Below, piece by piece: positions 43,632 through 51,649 of a stretch of 57,845 bases of DNA. The notes beneath the pieces were generated by a model. It was not told the origin of the DNA and ran no database searches. It saw nothing but the letters and a program-made list of their open reading frames with translations. The position numbers and the translations under genes were made by a program. Origin of the DNA: Verrucomicrobiota bacterium (lineage in GTDB: Bacteria; Verrucomicrobiota; Kiritimatiellia; SS1-B-03-39; UBA6053); the NCBI GenBank assembly GCA_020831635.1, contig JAFIGC010000018.1, positions 1 through 57,845 on the forward strand, in the 5' to 3' direction. How positions within the stretch are numbered: position 1 is the stretch's first letter; each line of letters begins with the position of its first letter.

Positions 43632-44357
43632 TTATTTCCCCATCCCGCGGAGGTGCGCCAAGCCGCCGTCGACATGGATGATTTCTCCGGTGACCCAACT
43701 TTGGGCCGGGTCGATCAGCCATGCGAGGGCGGAGGCAATATCCTCCGGTTTTCCGAGGCGTCCGAGCACGTGCATCTTTTCCGAGACCGCTCGGGCGGGT
43801 CCTGAAGTCAAGTGTCGGGTCATCGGCGTTTCCGTGAGCCCGGGCGCCACTGCATTGATGCGAATGCCTTTGGGCGCATAAGTGGCCGCCGCCGCGCGGG
43901 TGAGTCCTTCCACCGCGCCTTTGGCGGCCGCGATGGACTCGTGGTTCACCATGCCGGTTCGAGCCGCGGCAGAAGACATTAGAGCCACGCTGCCGCCTGC
44001 CTCCATCCGTTTCACCGCCGCCTGCAAGATGGAAAAGCTGCTGAACACATGAATCCGCATCACGTCGGTAAATTCTTTGGCTGTGGTGCGGTGCAGGGGT
44101 TTCAAGAAGAGATTGCCGATGCAATTCACGCACGCGGTCACGGGAATGCCGCTGGATTTTGTCGCCTCAAAAGCTTTGGCGGCACCATCGACCAGGGTGG
44201 CGTCCGCGACGATTTTCGTGACCTCATTCGGCAACCCGTCCAGTTTTTCCGCGTCGCGTCCCACGGCGGTCACGGCCCACCCTTTTTCGAGAAGCAAATC
44301 CGTGAGAGCCCGGCCAATTCCGCCCGTGGCCCCGAAAATGATGGCGTGTTGTTTCAT
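43632..44357 (-). CDS. Atypical SDR oxidoreductase lacking the catalytic tyrosine
   Basis: 241 aa. The cofactor loop FGATGGIGRAL and the strand VNCIGNLFLKPLH are normal. The usual Y-x3-K reads I-A-A-A-K (HESIAAAKGAV), so the tyrosine is replaced by isoleucine. The serine (MSSAAARTG) and lysine are retained. The rest (INAVAPGLTETPMTR, VTGEIIHVDGG) is complete. The gene starts in the ATGA overlap of the photolyase stop, so it is co-translated with it. Either catalysis uses another residue or it binds NAD(P)H without normal SDR turnover. Confidence 0.85.
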   Translation of the reverse strand: MKQHAIIFGATGGIGRALTDLLLEKGWAVTAVGRDAEKLDGLPNEVTKIVADATLVDGAAKAFEATKSSGIPVTACVNCIGNLFLKPLHRTTAKEFTDVMRIHVFSSFSILQAAVKRMEAGGSVALMSSAAARTGMVNHESIAAAKGAVEGLTRAAAATYAPKGIRINAVAPGLTETPMTRHLTSGPARAVSEKMHVLGRLGKPEDIASALAWLIDPAQSWVTGEIIHVDGGLAHLRGMGK

Positions 44358-45907
44358 GATGATTTTCCTGTGTATGGTTGTTTGAGGTCATGGGCCTGTT
44401 CCTGAATGCGGCCCATCTCTTCTTCTGAAAGCCGATCCAGATTCCTGACTTGCAGCTTCATGCGCGGATGGGCCGCAAAACGGTCCCGATGACGAATGAG
44501 AAAATCCCAGTACAGGGTGGTAAAGGGACAGGCGTCCTCCCCGATTTTTTGGTCGGGACGGAATTTGCAGTGTTTGCAATAATTGCTCATGCGGTTGATG
44601 TACTGTCCGCTGGCGATGTAGGGTTTGCTGGCCATCACCCCGTCATCCGCGTACTGGGACATCCCCAGGGTATTGGGCAATTCCACCCATTCCACCGCAT
44701 CCAAATACACCGCCAGATACCATTCGTGCGTTTGCCGGGGATCCACGCCCAAAAGCAGCGAGAACAGGCCGGTGAGCATCAGACGCTGGATATGGTGCGC
44801 GTAGCCGTATTTGAGGGTTTGACCCAGCGCATCTCTCAAACAGGCCATCTCCGTGTTGCCCGTCCAGTAAAAGTCCGGCAGGTTCAAATTCGCCCCCAGC
44901 GTATTGCGCCCCAGATATTCCGGCATGAAATGCCAATAGATCCCCCGCACATATTCCCGCCAGCCGATGATCTGACGAATAAAGCCCTCCACCGCCTCCA
45001 ACGGAATGCGGTCGGGGTCTTTTCGCCAGGCGGCCTCGACTTCCCGGCAAACCGTGAGGGGATGGATGAGCTTCACATTCAGCGCACAGGAAAGCCGCGC
45101 ATGAAACAAAAACGGTTCCTCCGTCCACATTGCATCCTGATAGTCCCCGAATTTCGGCAGACGATGGGCGATAAAATCCTGCAAAGCCTCCTCCGCCTGC
45201 GCCGGAGTCACCGGCCAATCAAAGGTCTGCAAATCCCCCGGATGATCCGTGAATTCGCGCGCTACGGTCTGCATGACTTCCCAGGTGATTTTATCGGGCG
45301 GAAAGCGTTTGCCCGGTGGAATCTCCGGTGGACCCGAGGACGGAAACGCCTTGCGGTTCGCCGCGTCGTAATTCCATTCCCCGCCCGTCGGTTTCCCATC
45401 TTCCTCCATCAGCAAACCTGTTTTTTTGCGAACTTCCCGATAGAAAAACTCCATGCGCAATTGCTTGCGACCCTCCGCATGACGCGCAAAATCCTCCGCC
45501 GAGCAAAGAAAATGCCGATCGTCCAGAATTTCCAACGCAAGATCCGCCTCAGCGGCCGCAGTCTGGATTTCCTGCAAAACCCCGTATTCCCCCGGATGAA
45601 CCATGCGCAATTTCCGAGGGGACAATTCACGCAGGTCTTTTAACAAGGCCCCGCCAAACCCTTCGAGATCCGCCGTATCCTCCAGGGAGCGGTAGTGCAA
45701 AGGATACTCGCGCGTCCGAAGTTCATCGCCAAAATGCCGCATGGCGCTCAGGAAATAGGCGCTGCGGATCTTGTGACTCCACACCTTGGTGCTTTCCTCC
45801 CGAATTTCCGCCATCCACAACGCATCCTCCGAGCGATCAAAGTCGTCAAAAATCGAGGAATCCCTATCCAACTGATCACCCAAAATAATGTAAAGATTCC
45901 GGATCAT
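44354..45907 (-). CDS. FeS-type (6-4) photolyase/cryptochrome (PhrB/CryB-like)
   Basis: 517 aa from ATG 45907 (an upstream ATG at 45946 adds 13 residues). The N-terminal antenna-type domain starts LYIILGDQLDRDSSIF. The FAD domain has GWREYVRGIYWHFMPEY, FYWTGNTEMACLRDAL, YAHHIQRLMLTGLFSLL and TLGMSQYADDGVMASKPYIAS. A cysteine cluster YCKHC...ACPF near the C-terminus, with a further Cys earlier, marks the iron-sulfur class. Such enzymes repair (6-4) photoproducts or act in light signalling. Coupled to the atypical SDR gene and divergent from the DUF429 gene. Consistent with a light-exposed habitat. Confidence 0.9.
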   Translation of the reverse strand: MIRNLYIILGDQLDRDSSIFDDFDRSEDALWMAEIREESTKVWSHKIRSAYFLSAMRHFGDELRTREYPLHYRSLEDTADLEGFGGALLKDLRELSPRKLRMVHPGEYGVLQEIQTAAAEADLALEILDDRHFLCSAEDFARHAEGRKQLRMEFFYREVRKKTGLLMEEDGKPTGGEWNYDAANRKAFPSSGPPEIPPGKRFPPDKITWEVMQTVAREFTDHPGDLQTFDWPVTPAQAEEALQDFIAHRLPKFGDYQDAMWTEEPFLFHARLSCALNVKLIHPLTVCREVEAAWRKDPDRIPLEAVEGFIRQIIGWREYVRGIYWHFMPEYLGRNTLGANLNLPDFYWTGNTEMACLRDALGQTLKYGYAHHIQRLMLTGLFSLLLGVDPRQTHEWYLAVYLDAVEWVELPNTLGMSQYADDGVMASKPYIASGQYINRMSNYCKHCKFRPDQKIGEDACPFTTLYWDFLIRHRDRFAAHPRMKLQVRNLDRLSEEEMGRIQEQAHDLKQPYTGKSS

Positions 45908-45957
45908 ACCCTTGCCCGCTTCCTTGAGCTTGTCCGGATTGGCCATAGATTCTCGGC

Positions 45958-46692
45958 ATGCATCAAGACATCATCATGGGATGGGACGCGGCTTGGACCC
46001 CGAACGGCAGTGGCGCCTGGGCGATTTGCCGGGGCAGGGAACTGCTTTTGCTCGAAACCTGTGCCACGGGAAACCGACTTTTGCAGGACCTTGCGCGGCA
46101 CGTCCACAAATTTCAGCCCGTCCTGATCGCCATGGATTTCCCCATTGCCGTGGACGGGGTCCGAGGTTGGCGACAGGCTGACTTGGAAACCACCCGCGCC
46201 TTCAGCCGCTATGGCTGTCCTGTACACAGTCCCAATCCCGAGAGGCCCGGGAAATGGGGGGATCAAATTGTCGCGTTGCTGAAGAATCATGGGTATCAAG
46301 TCAAAGGAGAACGATCACTGGGGACAAAAGCCTTGGTGGAGGTCTATCCCCACACGGCCAACATACACCTACATCGAAGTCGGTATCGGATTCCTTACAA
46401 GGTCGGACGGGCCGCAAAGTATTGGCCCGAACTCAGCCTGACCGAACGAAAAGAAAAGCTTTGCGCCATTTACCAAGAACACTGGCAACACCTCGGAGAG
46501 CACATCGATTTGCCAACCTTTCCGGCACCCAACCCCAATGGACCGCTTTCCGCACTGAAAACCCTCGAAGACCAAATCGACGCCCTCCTCTGCATCTACG
46601 CCGGAAAAGGCATTCAAAAAGGGGATTTCCAGCCCTATGGCACCCCGCAAGCATCCATCTGGAACCCCATACACACCGAATTCGAAAAATAA
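45958..46692 (+). CDS. DUF429 (predicted RNase H-fold nuclease) protein
   Basis: 244 aa. The first strand MGWDAAW carries the typical catalytic Asp, and VLIAMDFPIAV supplies a second acidic residue, followed by CPVHSPNPERPGKWG and ALVEVYPHTANIHL. The late TLEDQIDALLCIYAG provides the last Asp. This is the usual DUF429 pattern, predicted to be an RNase H-like nuclease. Its partners are unknown. Divergent from the photolyase with 50 bases between starts, which suggests a shared control region. Confidence 0.82.
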   Translation: MHQDIIMGWDAAWTPNGSGAWAICRGRELLLLETCATGNRLLQDLARHVHKFQPVLIAMDFPIAVDGVRGWRQADLETTRAFSRYGCPVHSPNPERPGKWGDQIVALLKNHGYQVKGERSLGTKALVEVYPHTANIHLHRSRYRIPYKVGRAAKYWPELSLTERKEKLCAIYQEHWQHLGEHIDLPTFPAPNPNGPLSALKTLEDQIDALLCIYAGKGIQKGDFQPYGTPQASIWNPIHTEFEK

Positions 46693-46705
46693 TCACATCT
46701 TTCAC

Positions 46706-46734
46706 TTGCAACAAAAGCCGAAGAGGTGTATACA
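46706..46734 (+). promoter_or_regulatory. Promoter of the tRNA gene
   Basis: TTGCAA (46706-46711), 17-base spacer, TATACA (46729-46734), followed after 13 bases by the tRNA. The spacing is optimal for sigma-70. Confidence 0.7.
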
Positions 46735-46747
46735 CTCGCCATCACAT

Positions 46748-46824
46748 TGCGGGGTGGAGCAGCCAGGTAGCTCGTCAGGCTCATAACCTGAAGGCCGCAG
46801 GTTCAAATCCTGCCCCCGCTACCA
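46748..46824 (+). tRNA. tRNA-Met (CAT), initiator-like
   Basis: A 77-nt cloverleaf with anticodon CAT in CTCATAA, D-loop AGCAGCCAGGTAGCTCGTC, T-arm GGTTCAAATCC, and encoded CCA. The first base T cannot pair with T72, the unpaired 1:72 position expected of initiators. The anticodon stem is TCAGG/CCTGA, with only two of the usual three G-C pairs (29:41 is A:T). The body otherwise closely resembles bacterial tRNA-fMet. Confidence 0.92.
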
Positions 46825-46828
46825 TTTT

Positions 46829-46867
46829 AAACCCTTGTAGACTAAACGTTTACAAGGGTTTTTCTTT
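46829..46867 (+). terminator. Rho-independent terminator of the tRNA
   Basis: Stem aaacccttgta (46829-46839) / tacaagggttt (46851-46861) and a T-rich tail (TTTTTCTTTT, 46858-46867). Confidence 0.9.
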
Positions 46868-47017
46868 TGTCGGAATAGGCGTGAATCAGGGGAAAACCAA
46901 GCGGATTATGGGGGGCAAAAACACCCACAAACACACACACCACTATAAGATGTCCCCGGATGCTTCAATTCGAACACAGCCAGTTGCAACCCGTTCACAA
47001 ACACCTCCATCATCATT

Positions 47018-48370
47018 TCAAATATCCATGTCGATTTCCGAAGATTTTTCGAGCTTCAATAAGCGGCTTTCCAAATCCTTTTCCGGGTAAAAGTACAGCG
47101 TCTTTCCCGCCTTGGTCTGTTGCAGCAGGTTCAAGCCCGCCAAATCCAGCAAATCTGTTCGTGCGGTTTGATAGGCCACATTGTGGCTACGCCGATGACT
47201 GGCAATGCTGTAGCGCTGCCCCGGATGCTTGAGCGCATGTTCGATCAGGGCTGCCTGTCGATGGTTCATCAGCCGCACCGCTTTCAAATGGGATTCCACC
47301 CGCCGGGTATCCTCCGCCTTGCGTTTGATGTACGCGAACAGACGTTCCATCGCTTTTTCAATCACCCGAATTTCGTCGAGAATGAAATAGGTCAGGTCAT
47401 TCCCGTCCGTCTCCGTGTACAGGAAAGACCGTTCGTATTTCACCGGTGATTCTTTCAACACGCTGGAAATCGAGACAAATTCAAAAAGCCAATATCCGCT
47501 CCGCAACATACTCCAATAAAACAAAGCCCGCGCCGTCCGCCCGTTCCCATCCACAAAGGGATGGTCATAGGCCAGCCAGAAGTGCAGGATGATGGCCCGA
47601 ATCGCGGGGTGGACGAAGTGATCCGGGGTTTTGCCGTTCGCAAAATCGCACATGGCCTGCAAACGCCCCGGCAGCGAATCGGGCGGAGGCGGCACATGAT
47701 AAATCTCCCCCTCTCCACCGACAATGTGCACGGCTTCCTCCGCCTTTCGAAACCGCCCCGCCGCATCCGGATTGTCCATCGTTTTTTCAGTGACCAAACG
47801 ATGCAAGGCAAACACCCGTTCCGGGGTCAGGGGCTGATCGCGCAATTCCCGGATCTCCCGCATGGTGATGTAGTTGTTGAGGATCATCCGCTCGCTTTTG
47901 TCGCGGGGTTTTCGACCCTGCCGCAACATCTCCTTGGCCACCTCGCGGGTCGTCGCCGCTCCCTCCAACTGACTGGAGGTGATCGCCTCCTCAATCAGGG
48001 AATTGACCACATAGCGGTCCCGGGTTTCGGCGTTGGTAATCGGTTCCGGAAACTCAATGCGCCCGCCGCCACCCAGATCAATTTTGTGAAGGGACCTTTG
48101 CAGGGATTCCGGCACGGTGAAGCCAAAAGGCCGGCCTTGCACATCGACAAGAGGCGAATCGATGGTGTTCATGACCCGTCTGCGCTTCAGAACATACCAC
48201 CATTCCTGGTGTGTCAGACCTTCGGGTGCCGGCCGTCTGCGCAATTCATCCCAATGCAAATAGAGCCCGTCCTCCAACTTTGACTCCTGATCGAGCACAT
48301 AAAACCACCGATCCATTTCGACGCTTTCCATCAAAGCTGAGTATTCTGTTGGTTTTTCGGGTATTTTCAT
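47018..48370 (-). CDS. Fic-family AMP transferase (class II, N-terminal inhibitory motif)
   Basis: 450 aa. The catalytic Fic motif HPFVDGNGRTAR begins at H270. The inhibitory motif S-x3-E-G is at 132-137 (TSSQLEGA), N-terminal as in class II. A beta-hairpin flap region (EEAVHIVGGEGEIYHVPPPP) precedes it. The last 90 residues look like a winged HTH (YSIASHRRSHNVAYQTARTD), suggesting it binds DNA and controls its own gene. Fic enzymes usually transfer AMP to target proteins. Two identical-type operators sit directly upstream. It stands as the first gene after the tRNA on the accessory side. Confidence 0.92.
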   Translation of the reverse strand: MKIPEKPTEYSALMESVEMDRWFYVLDQESKLEDGLYLHWDELRRRPAPEGLTHQEWWYVLKRRRVMNTIDSPLVDVQGRPFGFTVPESLQRSLHKIDLGGGGRIEFPEPITNAETRDRYVVNSLIEEAITSSQLEGAATTREVAKEMLRQGRKPRDKSERMILNNYITMREIRELRDQPLTPERVFALHRLVTEKTMDNPDAAGRFRKAEEAVHIVGGEGEIYHVPPPPDSLPGRLQAMCDFANGKTPDHFVHPAIRAIILHFWLAYDHPFVDGNGRTARALFYWSMLRSGYWLFEFVSISSVLKESPVKYERSFLYTETDGNDLTYFILDEIRVIEKAMERLFAYIKRKAEDTRRVESHLKAVRLMNHRQAALIEHALKHPGQRYSIASHRRSHNVAYQTARTDLLDLAGLNLLQQTKAGKTLYFYPEKDLESRLLKLEKSSEIDMDI

Positions 48371-48376
48371 AACGTT

Positions 48377-48448
48377 ATCTACTAATATGCACCAACTTAG
48401 TAGATATTGAAAGCGTAAAATCTACTAATATGTGATATTTTAGTAGGT
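48377..48448 (-). promoter_or_regulatory. Two tandem operators of the Fic gene
   Basis: Operator 1: atctactaa (48377-48385) / ttagtagat (48397-48405). Operator 2: atctactaa (48420-48428) / ttagtaggt (48440-48448). Both have 9-bp arms with 11-base spacers, and their centres are 43 bp apart, about four helical turns. They lie 7 bases before the Fic start on the minus strand. The Fic C-terminal HTH is the natural candidate ligand. Confidence 0.75.
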
Positions 48449-48588
48449 TTTGTTATCCAACCGAATCACTCATCAGCGTCTCCAAACGGGTTGCGCCCAA
48501 ATCGGGCACTCTACCCCAGCAAAAATAATCAACCGATAGCGATAAATACACCTGCAATAAAATAAAAATGCTGGTATAACTGTCGTCA

Positions 48589-49203
48589 ATGACCTCCGAA
48601 CCCACCGACCGACTCCAAAACGCCCGTGCCATCTTTCTGCGTCACGGCGGAATCCTCCGCACCCGCGACGCGCTCCAGGAGGGTATCCACCCCGAGATCC
48701 TCTACCGCATGCGCGATCTGGGCCACATCCAAGCCCTCAGTCGTGGACTCTATCGCCTTGCCGACCAACCCGAGCCCGGCCAGCCCGATCTCCTCACCGT
48801 CTGCAAACGCAGTCCCGCCGCCGTCATTTGCATGATTTCCGCCCTCGCGTACCACGGCATCACGACGCAAATCCCCCATGCCGTGGATATCGCCCTGCCG
48901 CGCGGAAGCGAGCCCCCTCGCATACAGTATCCCCCCGTCAACATCTACTGGACCGTCCCCCACATCTTCACCCAAGGCATCCAAGAAGCCCCCATCGACG
49001 GCCATTCCCTTCGCATCTACAGCCCAGAACGCTGCATTGTCGACGTCTTCCGCCACCGGAACAAACTCGGACTCGACACCGCCCTCGAAGCCCTCCGCCT
49101 CTACCGCGAACGCCTTCCGCTCCAAACAGACACCCTTCTTCGTCTTGCCCGGGTCTGCCGGGTCGAATCCATCCTCACTCCCTACCTCCAGAGCACCCTG
49201 TGA
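48589..49203 (+). CDS. abiEi: AbiEi-type antitoxin, second locus
   Basis: 204 aa. N-terminal winged helix (RAIFLRHGGILRTRDALQEG, GLYRLAD) and AbiEi C-terminal domain (AAVICMISALAYHGIT, VDIALPRGSEPP, SPERCIVDVFRHRNKLG, EALRLYRERLPLQ). Related but not identical to the copy at 35134-35766. The stop overlaps the toxin's GTG start (GTGA), ensuring coupled synthesis. A -10-like TATAAC and an imperfect tacacc/ggtata repeat lie just upstream (48547-48577) as possible control elements. Confidence 0.9.
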   Translation: MTSEPTDRLQNARAIFLRHGGILRTRDALQEGIHPEILYRMRDLGHIQALSRGLYRLADQPEPGQPDLLTVCKRSPAAVICMISALAYHGITTQIPHAVDIALPRGSEPPRIQYPPVNIYWTVPHIFTQGIQEAPIDGHSLRIYSPERCIVDVFRHRNKLGLDTALEALRLYRERLPLQTDTLLRLARVCRVESILTPYLQSTL

Positions 49204-50102
49204 CCTCACCCAAAGCCAATCTCCCCGCCTCCGTTCGCCAGCGACTCCTCAACCGCGCCCGCGAAAACAACCTGCCCTTTCAGGAACTCGCCCAGCGCTA
49301 CGCCATCGAACGCTTCCTCTCACGCCTCGCCCAATCCCCCCACGCCGATCGTTTCATCCTCAAAGGAGCCCAGATGTTGCTGGTCTGGGACAGCCAAAGC
49401 TCCCGCCCCACCATGGACATCGATTTCCTTGGACGCACCACAAACACCCCAGACCACATCCGCACCCTCTTTCAGGAGATTTGCGCCCTCCAACCGCCCA
49501 TCCCCGACGGAATCCAATTCCACCCCCAAACCGTCACGACCCTCACCATCAAAGAGGATGCCGACTACGAAGGCGTCCGCGCCACCTTCCAAGCCAGCCT
49601 CGACACCGTCAAGCTCCGCCTCCAAATCGACATCGGCTTCAACGACATCATCACCCCCGGCCCGGAACTTGTCCAATATCCCGGCCTCCTCGACTTTCCC
49701 GCCCCGACCCTCCGCGCCTACAACCGCGAAACCCTCATCGCCGAAAAAGTCGAAGCCATGGTCAAACTCGGTCTCCTCAATAGCCGAATGAAAGACTTCC
49801 ACGACATCTGGACCCTCTCGCGCTCCTTCCCCTTCACCAGCCGCGGGCTGCATCAGGCCCTCGCCGCAACCTTCCGGCAACGCCAGACCGAATTCCCCCA
49901 ACTCCCAAGCATCCTCACCGCAGCCCCTGCGGACCTTGCCGACAAACAAAAACAATGGCTGTCCTTCCGCCGCAAGAGCCGACTGACCCAAAGTCCCGAA
50001 ACCTTCCAGACCCTCACAGCCGATCTCGTCACCTTCCTCCAGCCCGCCATGGACCCCAACAGCTCCCCAAGGACCTGGGCCCCGCCCGGCCCCTGGGCCT
50101 GA
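49200..50102 (+). CDS. abiEii: AbiEii-type nucleotidyltransferase toxin
   Basis: 300 aa from GTG 49200. The NTase core shows FILKGAQMLLVW and TMDIDFLGR (the D-x-D metal pair). The mid region includes TLIAEKVEAMVKLGLLNSRMKDFHDIWTL, diagnostic of AbiEii, and the C-terminal helices AATFRQRQTEFPQ and FLQPAM. In characterised systems these toxins add nucleotides to tRNA or GTP-bind and stall translation; abortive infection follows when phage disturbs the balance. A proline-rich tail (PRTWAPPGPWA) ends it. The gene is complete, unlike the copy at 35759. Confidence 0.9.
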   Translation: MTSPKANLPASVRQRLLNRARENNLPFQELAQRYAIERFLSRLAQSPHADRFILKGAQMLLVWDSQSSRPTMDIDFLGRTTNTPDHIRTLFQEICALQPPIPDGIQFHPQTVTTLTIKEDADYEGVRATFQASLDTVKLRLQIDIGFNDIITPGPELVQYPGLLDFPAPTLRAYNRETLIAEKVEAMVKLGLLNSRMKDFHDIWTLSRSFPFTSRGLHQALAATFRQRQTEFPQLPSILTAAPADLADKQKQWLSFRRKSRLTQSPETFQTLTADLVTFLQPAMDPNSSPRTWAPPGPWA

Positions 50103-50344
50103 CACAACTCCACAAGAGCACTTCATAAGCCGGGGTAGGGGGGGCATCGACGTTCGAAGTTCGCCTGCCCGCCGAAGCTCGGCAAAGCGTAGGAGGGTTC
50201 AAAGTTCGCTTTCCCGTGGTCCCCCTGCAATCCCTGCGAGGCGAAGCCGCAACCCTGCTATCCCTGCTATGCCCATATCCAGCGAGCCCGCGAGCGCATA
50301 TCCCATATCCAGGCGCGAAGCGCCGCATATCCCATCCCCCTCCC
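50103..50344. repeat. Repeat-rich gap with heptamer tracts and hairpins
   Basis: No gene is visible. cgacgttcgaagttcg and ggttcaaagttcgc flank 50150-50210, and 50265-50340 carries catatcc/cccatat heptamer-like runs around ggcgcgaagcgcc (50312-50324). The tract continues into the 3' end of the phage gene at 50345. Confidence 0.7.
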
Positions 50345-51529
50345 TTATCCAGCCGCGGAGCGGCGAGTATCCCGTATCCCGTATCCCCGCTGAAGGCGCT
50401 CCCTCTCCTCATCCGTCAACTTCTCCCCCCGCCGCAACTTCTCCCGAATGCGTTTCAGTTCCTTGGACCGTTTCTTCGCCTTGTCCTCGTCCCCATCCTC
50501 GTCCCCATCCCGCTTCTTCGCCTTTGCCCGACGCACCGCCAGCGACGCTTCCCGGGCCTCCTCCGTCCAGTTGTTCCGCAACGCCCACTTCGCTTCTTGG
50601 ACATGCAAGGAAGCCATCGCCCGGACTGCGGCCAGCCGCGCGGCATTCCCCAAGGCGTTCCCTTCATACAAAGCCTGAACAGCCTCCAAATCACCCTGAA
50701 CCGGATCATCCGTCTCCACCAGCCGACAATGGCAATGTTCCCCGCAAAACAGCCGCCCCGACTTCGGACGCAGCTCCGCCGCCTCCCAGGCCGCTTCCGT
50801 CTGCACCATCCCCGCCAACGCCGTGCAACTCGGACAATGCCGATCCTCTGGACTATTCCCCAGCGCCCACTTCAACCGCTTCTCCTCCTCGGCATTCGCG
50901 AAAACTTCCTCCACGACGTTCGACGTTCGATGTTCAATGTTCGAAGTTCGCATTTCCCCCTGACCTCTACCCTCGGCCCTCTGACCTCGATTACTCAACG
51001 GAACCAGCCCCTTCAAATTCGGATCATTCGTCACTGCAGCATTCAACAAACGCACCGGACGCACCCGTCCATCTCCGAGATCCACGCAATCTGACCGAGA
51101 CCAAACCGGCGACAGAAACCGATACCGCCCGCCACGAACCGCCGCCTCTCCCGTGTCCGACCAACGAATTTCCGCCCAAAGCCCCAAATCTTGAGAACCA
51201 TTACCCCGCAACCGGGAACCAGCAACCTCTTCTCCCCCCGAACCCGCAACCTTCAACCCGTAACCTTCAACACGCGCTTCCAGCGCGGTAATCCAGCCCG
51301 CCGCCTCCGACTTGTTCCCCGCATCCAGCGAAAAATGGTCAAAGTCGATCAGCAGGCCGGCAAAATTCCTTGCAGCCGCCTCCACCCCAAACGCCGCCGC
51401 CATCGCCCCGCACGCCTCCGCATCCACCACCTGGACAACACCCGAAGCCGCATGGGGGAAAACCCCCAGCGGCGCCACATGATACCACCCGTCCTCCGGC
51501 AACGAAAACGACTCCCGATTCAAAATCAA
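50345..51529 (-). CDS. Mu-like prophage protease I / head protein fusion (decayed phage gene)
   Basis: 394 aa. The N-terminal 170 residues match Mu-type gpI protease/scaffold (HVAPLGVFPHAASGVVQVVD, NFAGLLIDFDHFSLDAGNKS, SDTGEAAVRGGRYRFLSPVW). Residues about 225-285 carry a Cys/His cluster of the kind seen in Mu F-like head proteins (HCPSCTALAG, LFCGEHCHCRLV). The charged tail (KRLKWAL... EEREERLQRGYGIRD-type) is partly built from heptamer repeat sequence. Start unclear. No other capsid genes adjoin. A broken second copy of its 5' part lies at 57299-57470. Confidence 0.65.
   Translation of the reverse strand: MILNRESFSLPEDGWYHVAPLGVFPHAASGVVQVVDAEACGAMAAAFGVEAAARNFAGLLIDFDHFSLDAGNKSEAAGWITALEARVEGYGLKVAGSGGEEVAGSRLRGNGSQDLGLWAEIRWSDTGEAAVRGGRYRFLSPVWSRSDCVDLGDGRVRPVRLLNAAVTNDPNLKGLVPLSNRGQRAEGRGQGEMRTSNIEHRTSNVVEEVFANAEEEKRLKWALGNSPEDRHCPSCTALAGMVQTEAAWEAAELRPKSGRLFCGEHCHCRLVETDDPVQGDLEAVQALYEGNALGNAARLAAVRAMASLHVQEAKWALRNNWTEEAREASLAVRRAKAKKRDGDEDGDEDKAKKRSKELKRIREKLRRGEKLTDEERERLQRGYGIRDTRRSAAG
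50914..50950. repeat. Five 7-bp tandem repeats inside the phage protease gene
   Basis: Units cgacgtt, cgacgtt, cgatgtt, caatgtt, cgaagtt in a row. They add a SNIEHRTSNVV stretch to the reading frame. The 7-bp period recurs at 50150-50165. Confidence 0.8.
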
Positions 51530-51649
51530 AACATTCGTCTACCCCGGCGAGGAGATCAACGTTTCCCCTCATCGGATGTCGGATCCACCGCAGGTAAGCC
51601 GTATGGTGGTGTCGGTGGCTCGGTAGCTCTTGCGGTCACTCGGTGCCAA

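Noticed and set aside
46748-46867. tRNA 3' end as an island attachment site
   Set aside because: No second copy of the tRNA 3' sequence is seen further right in the window.
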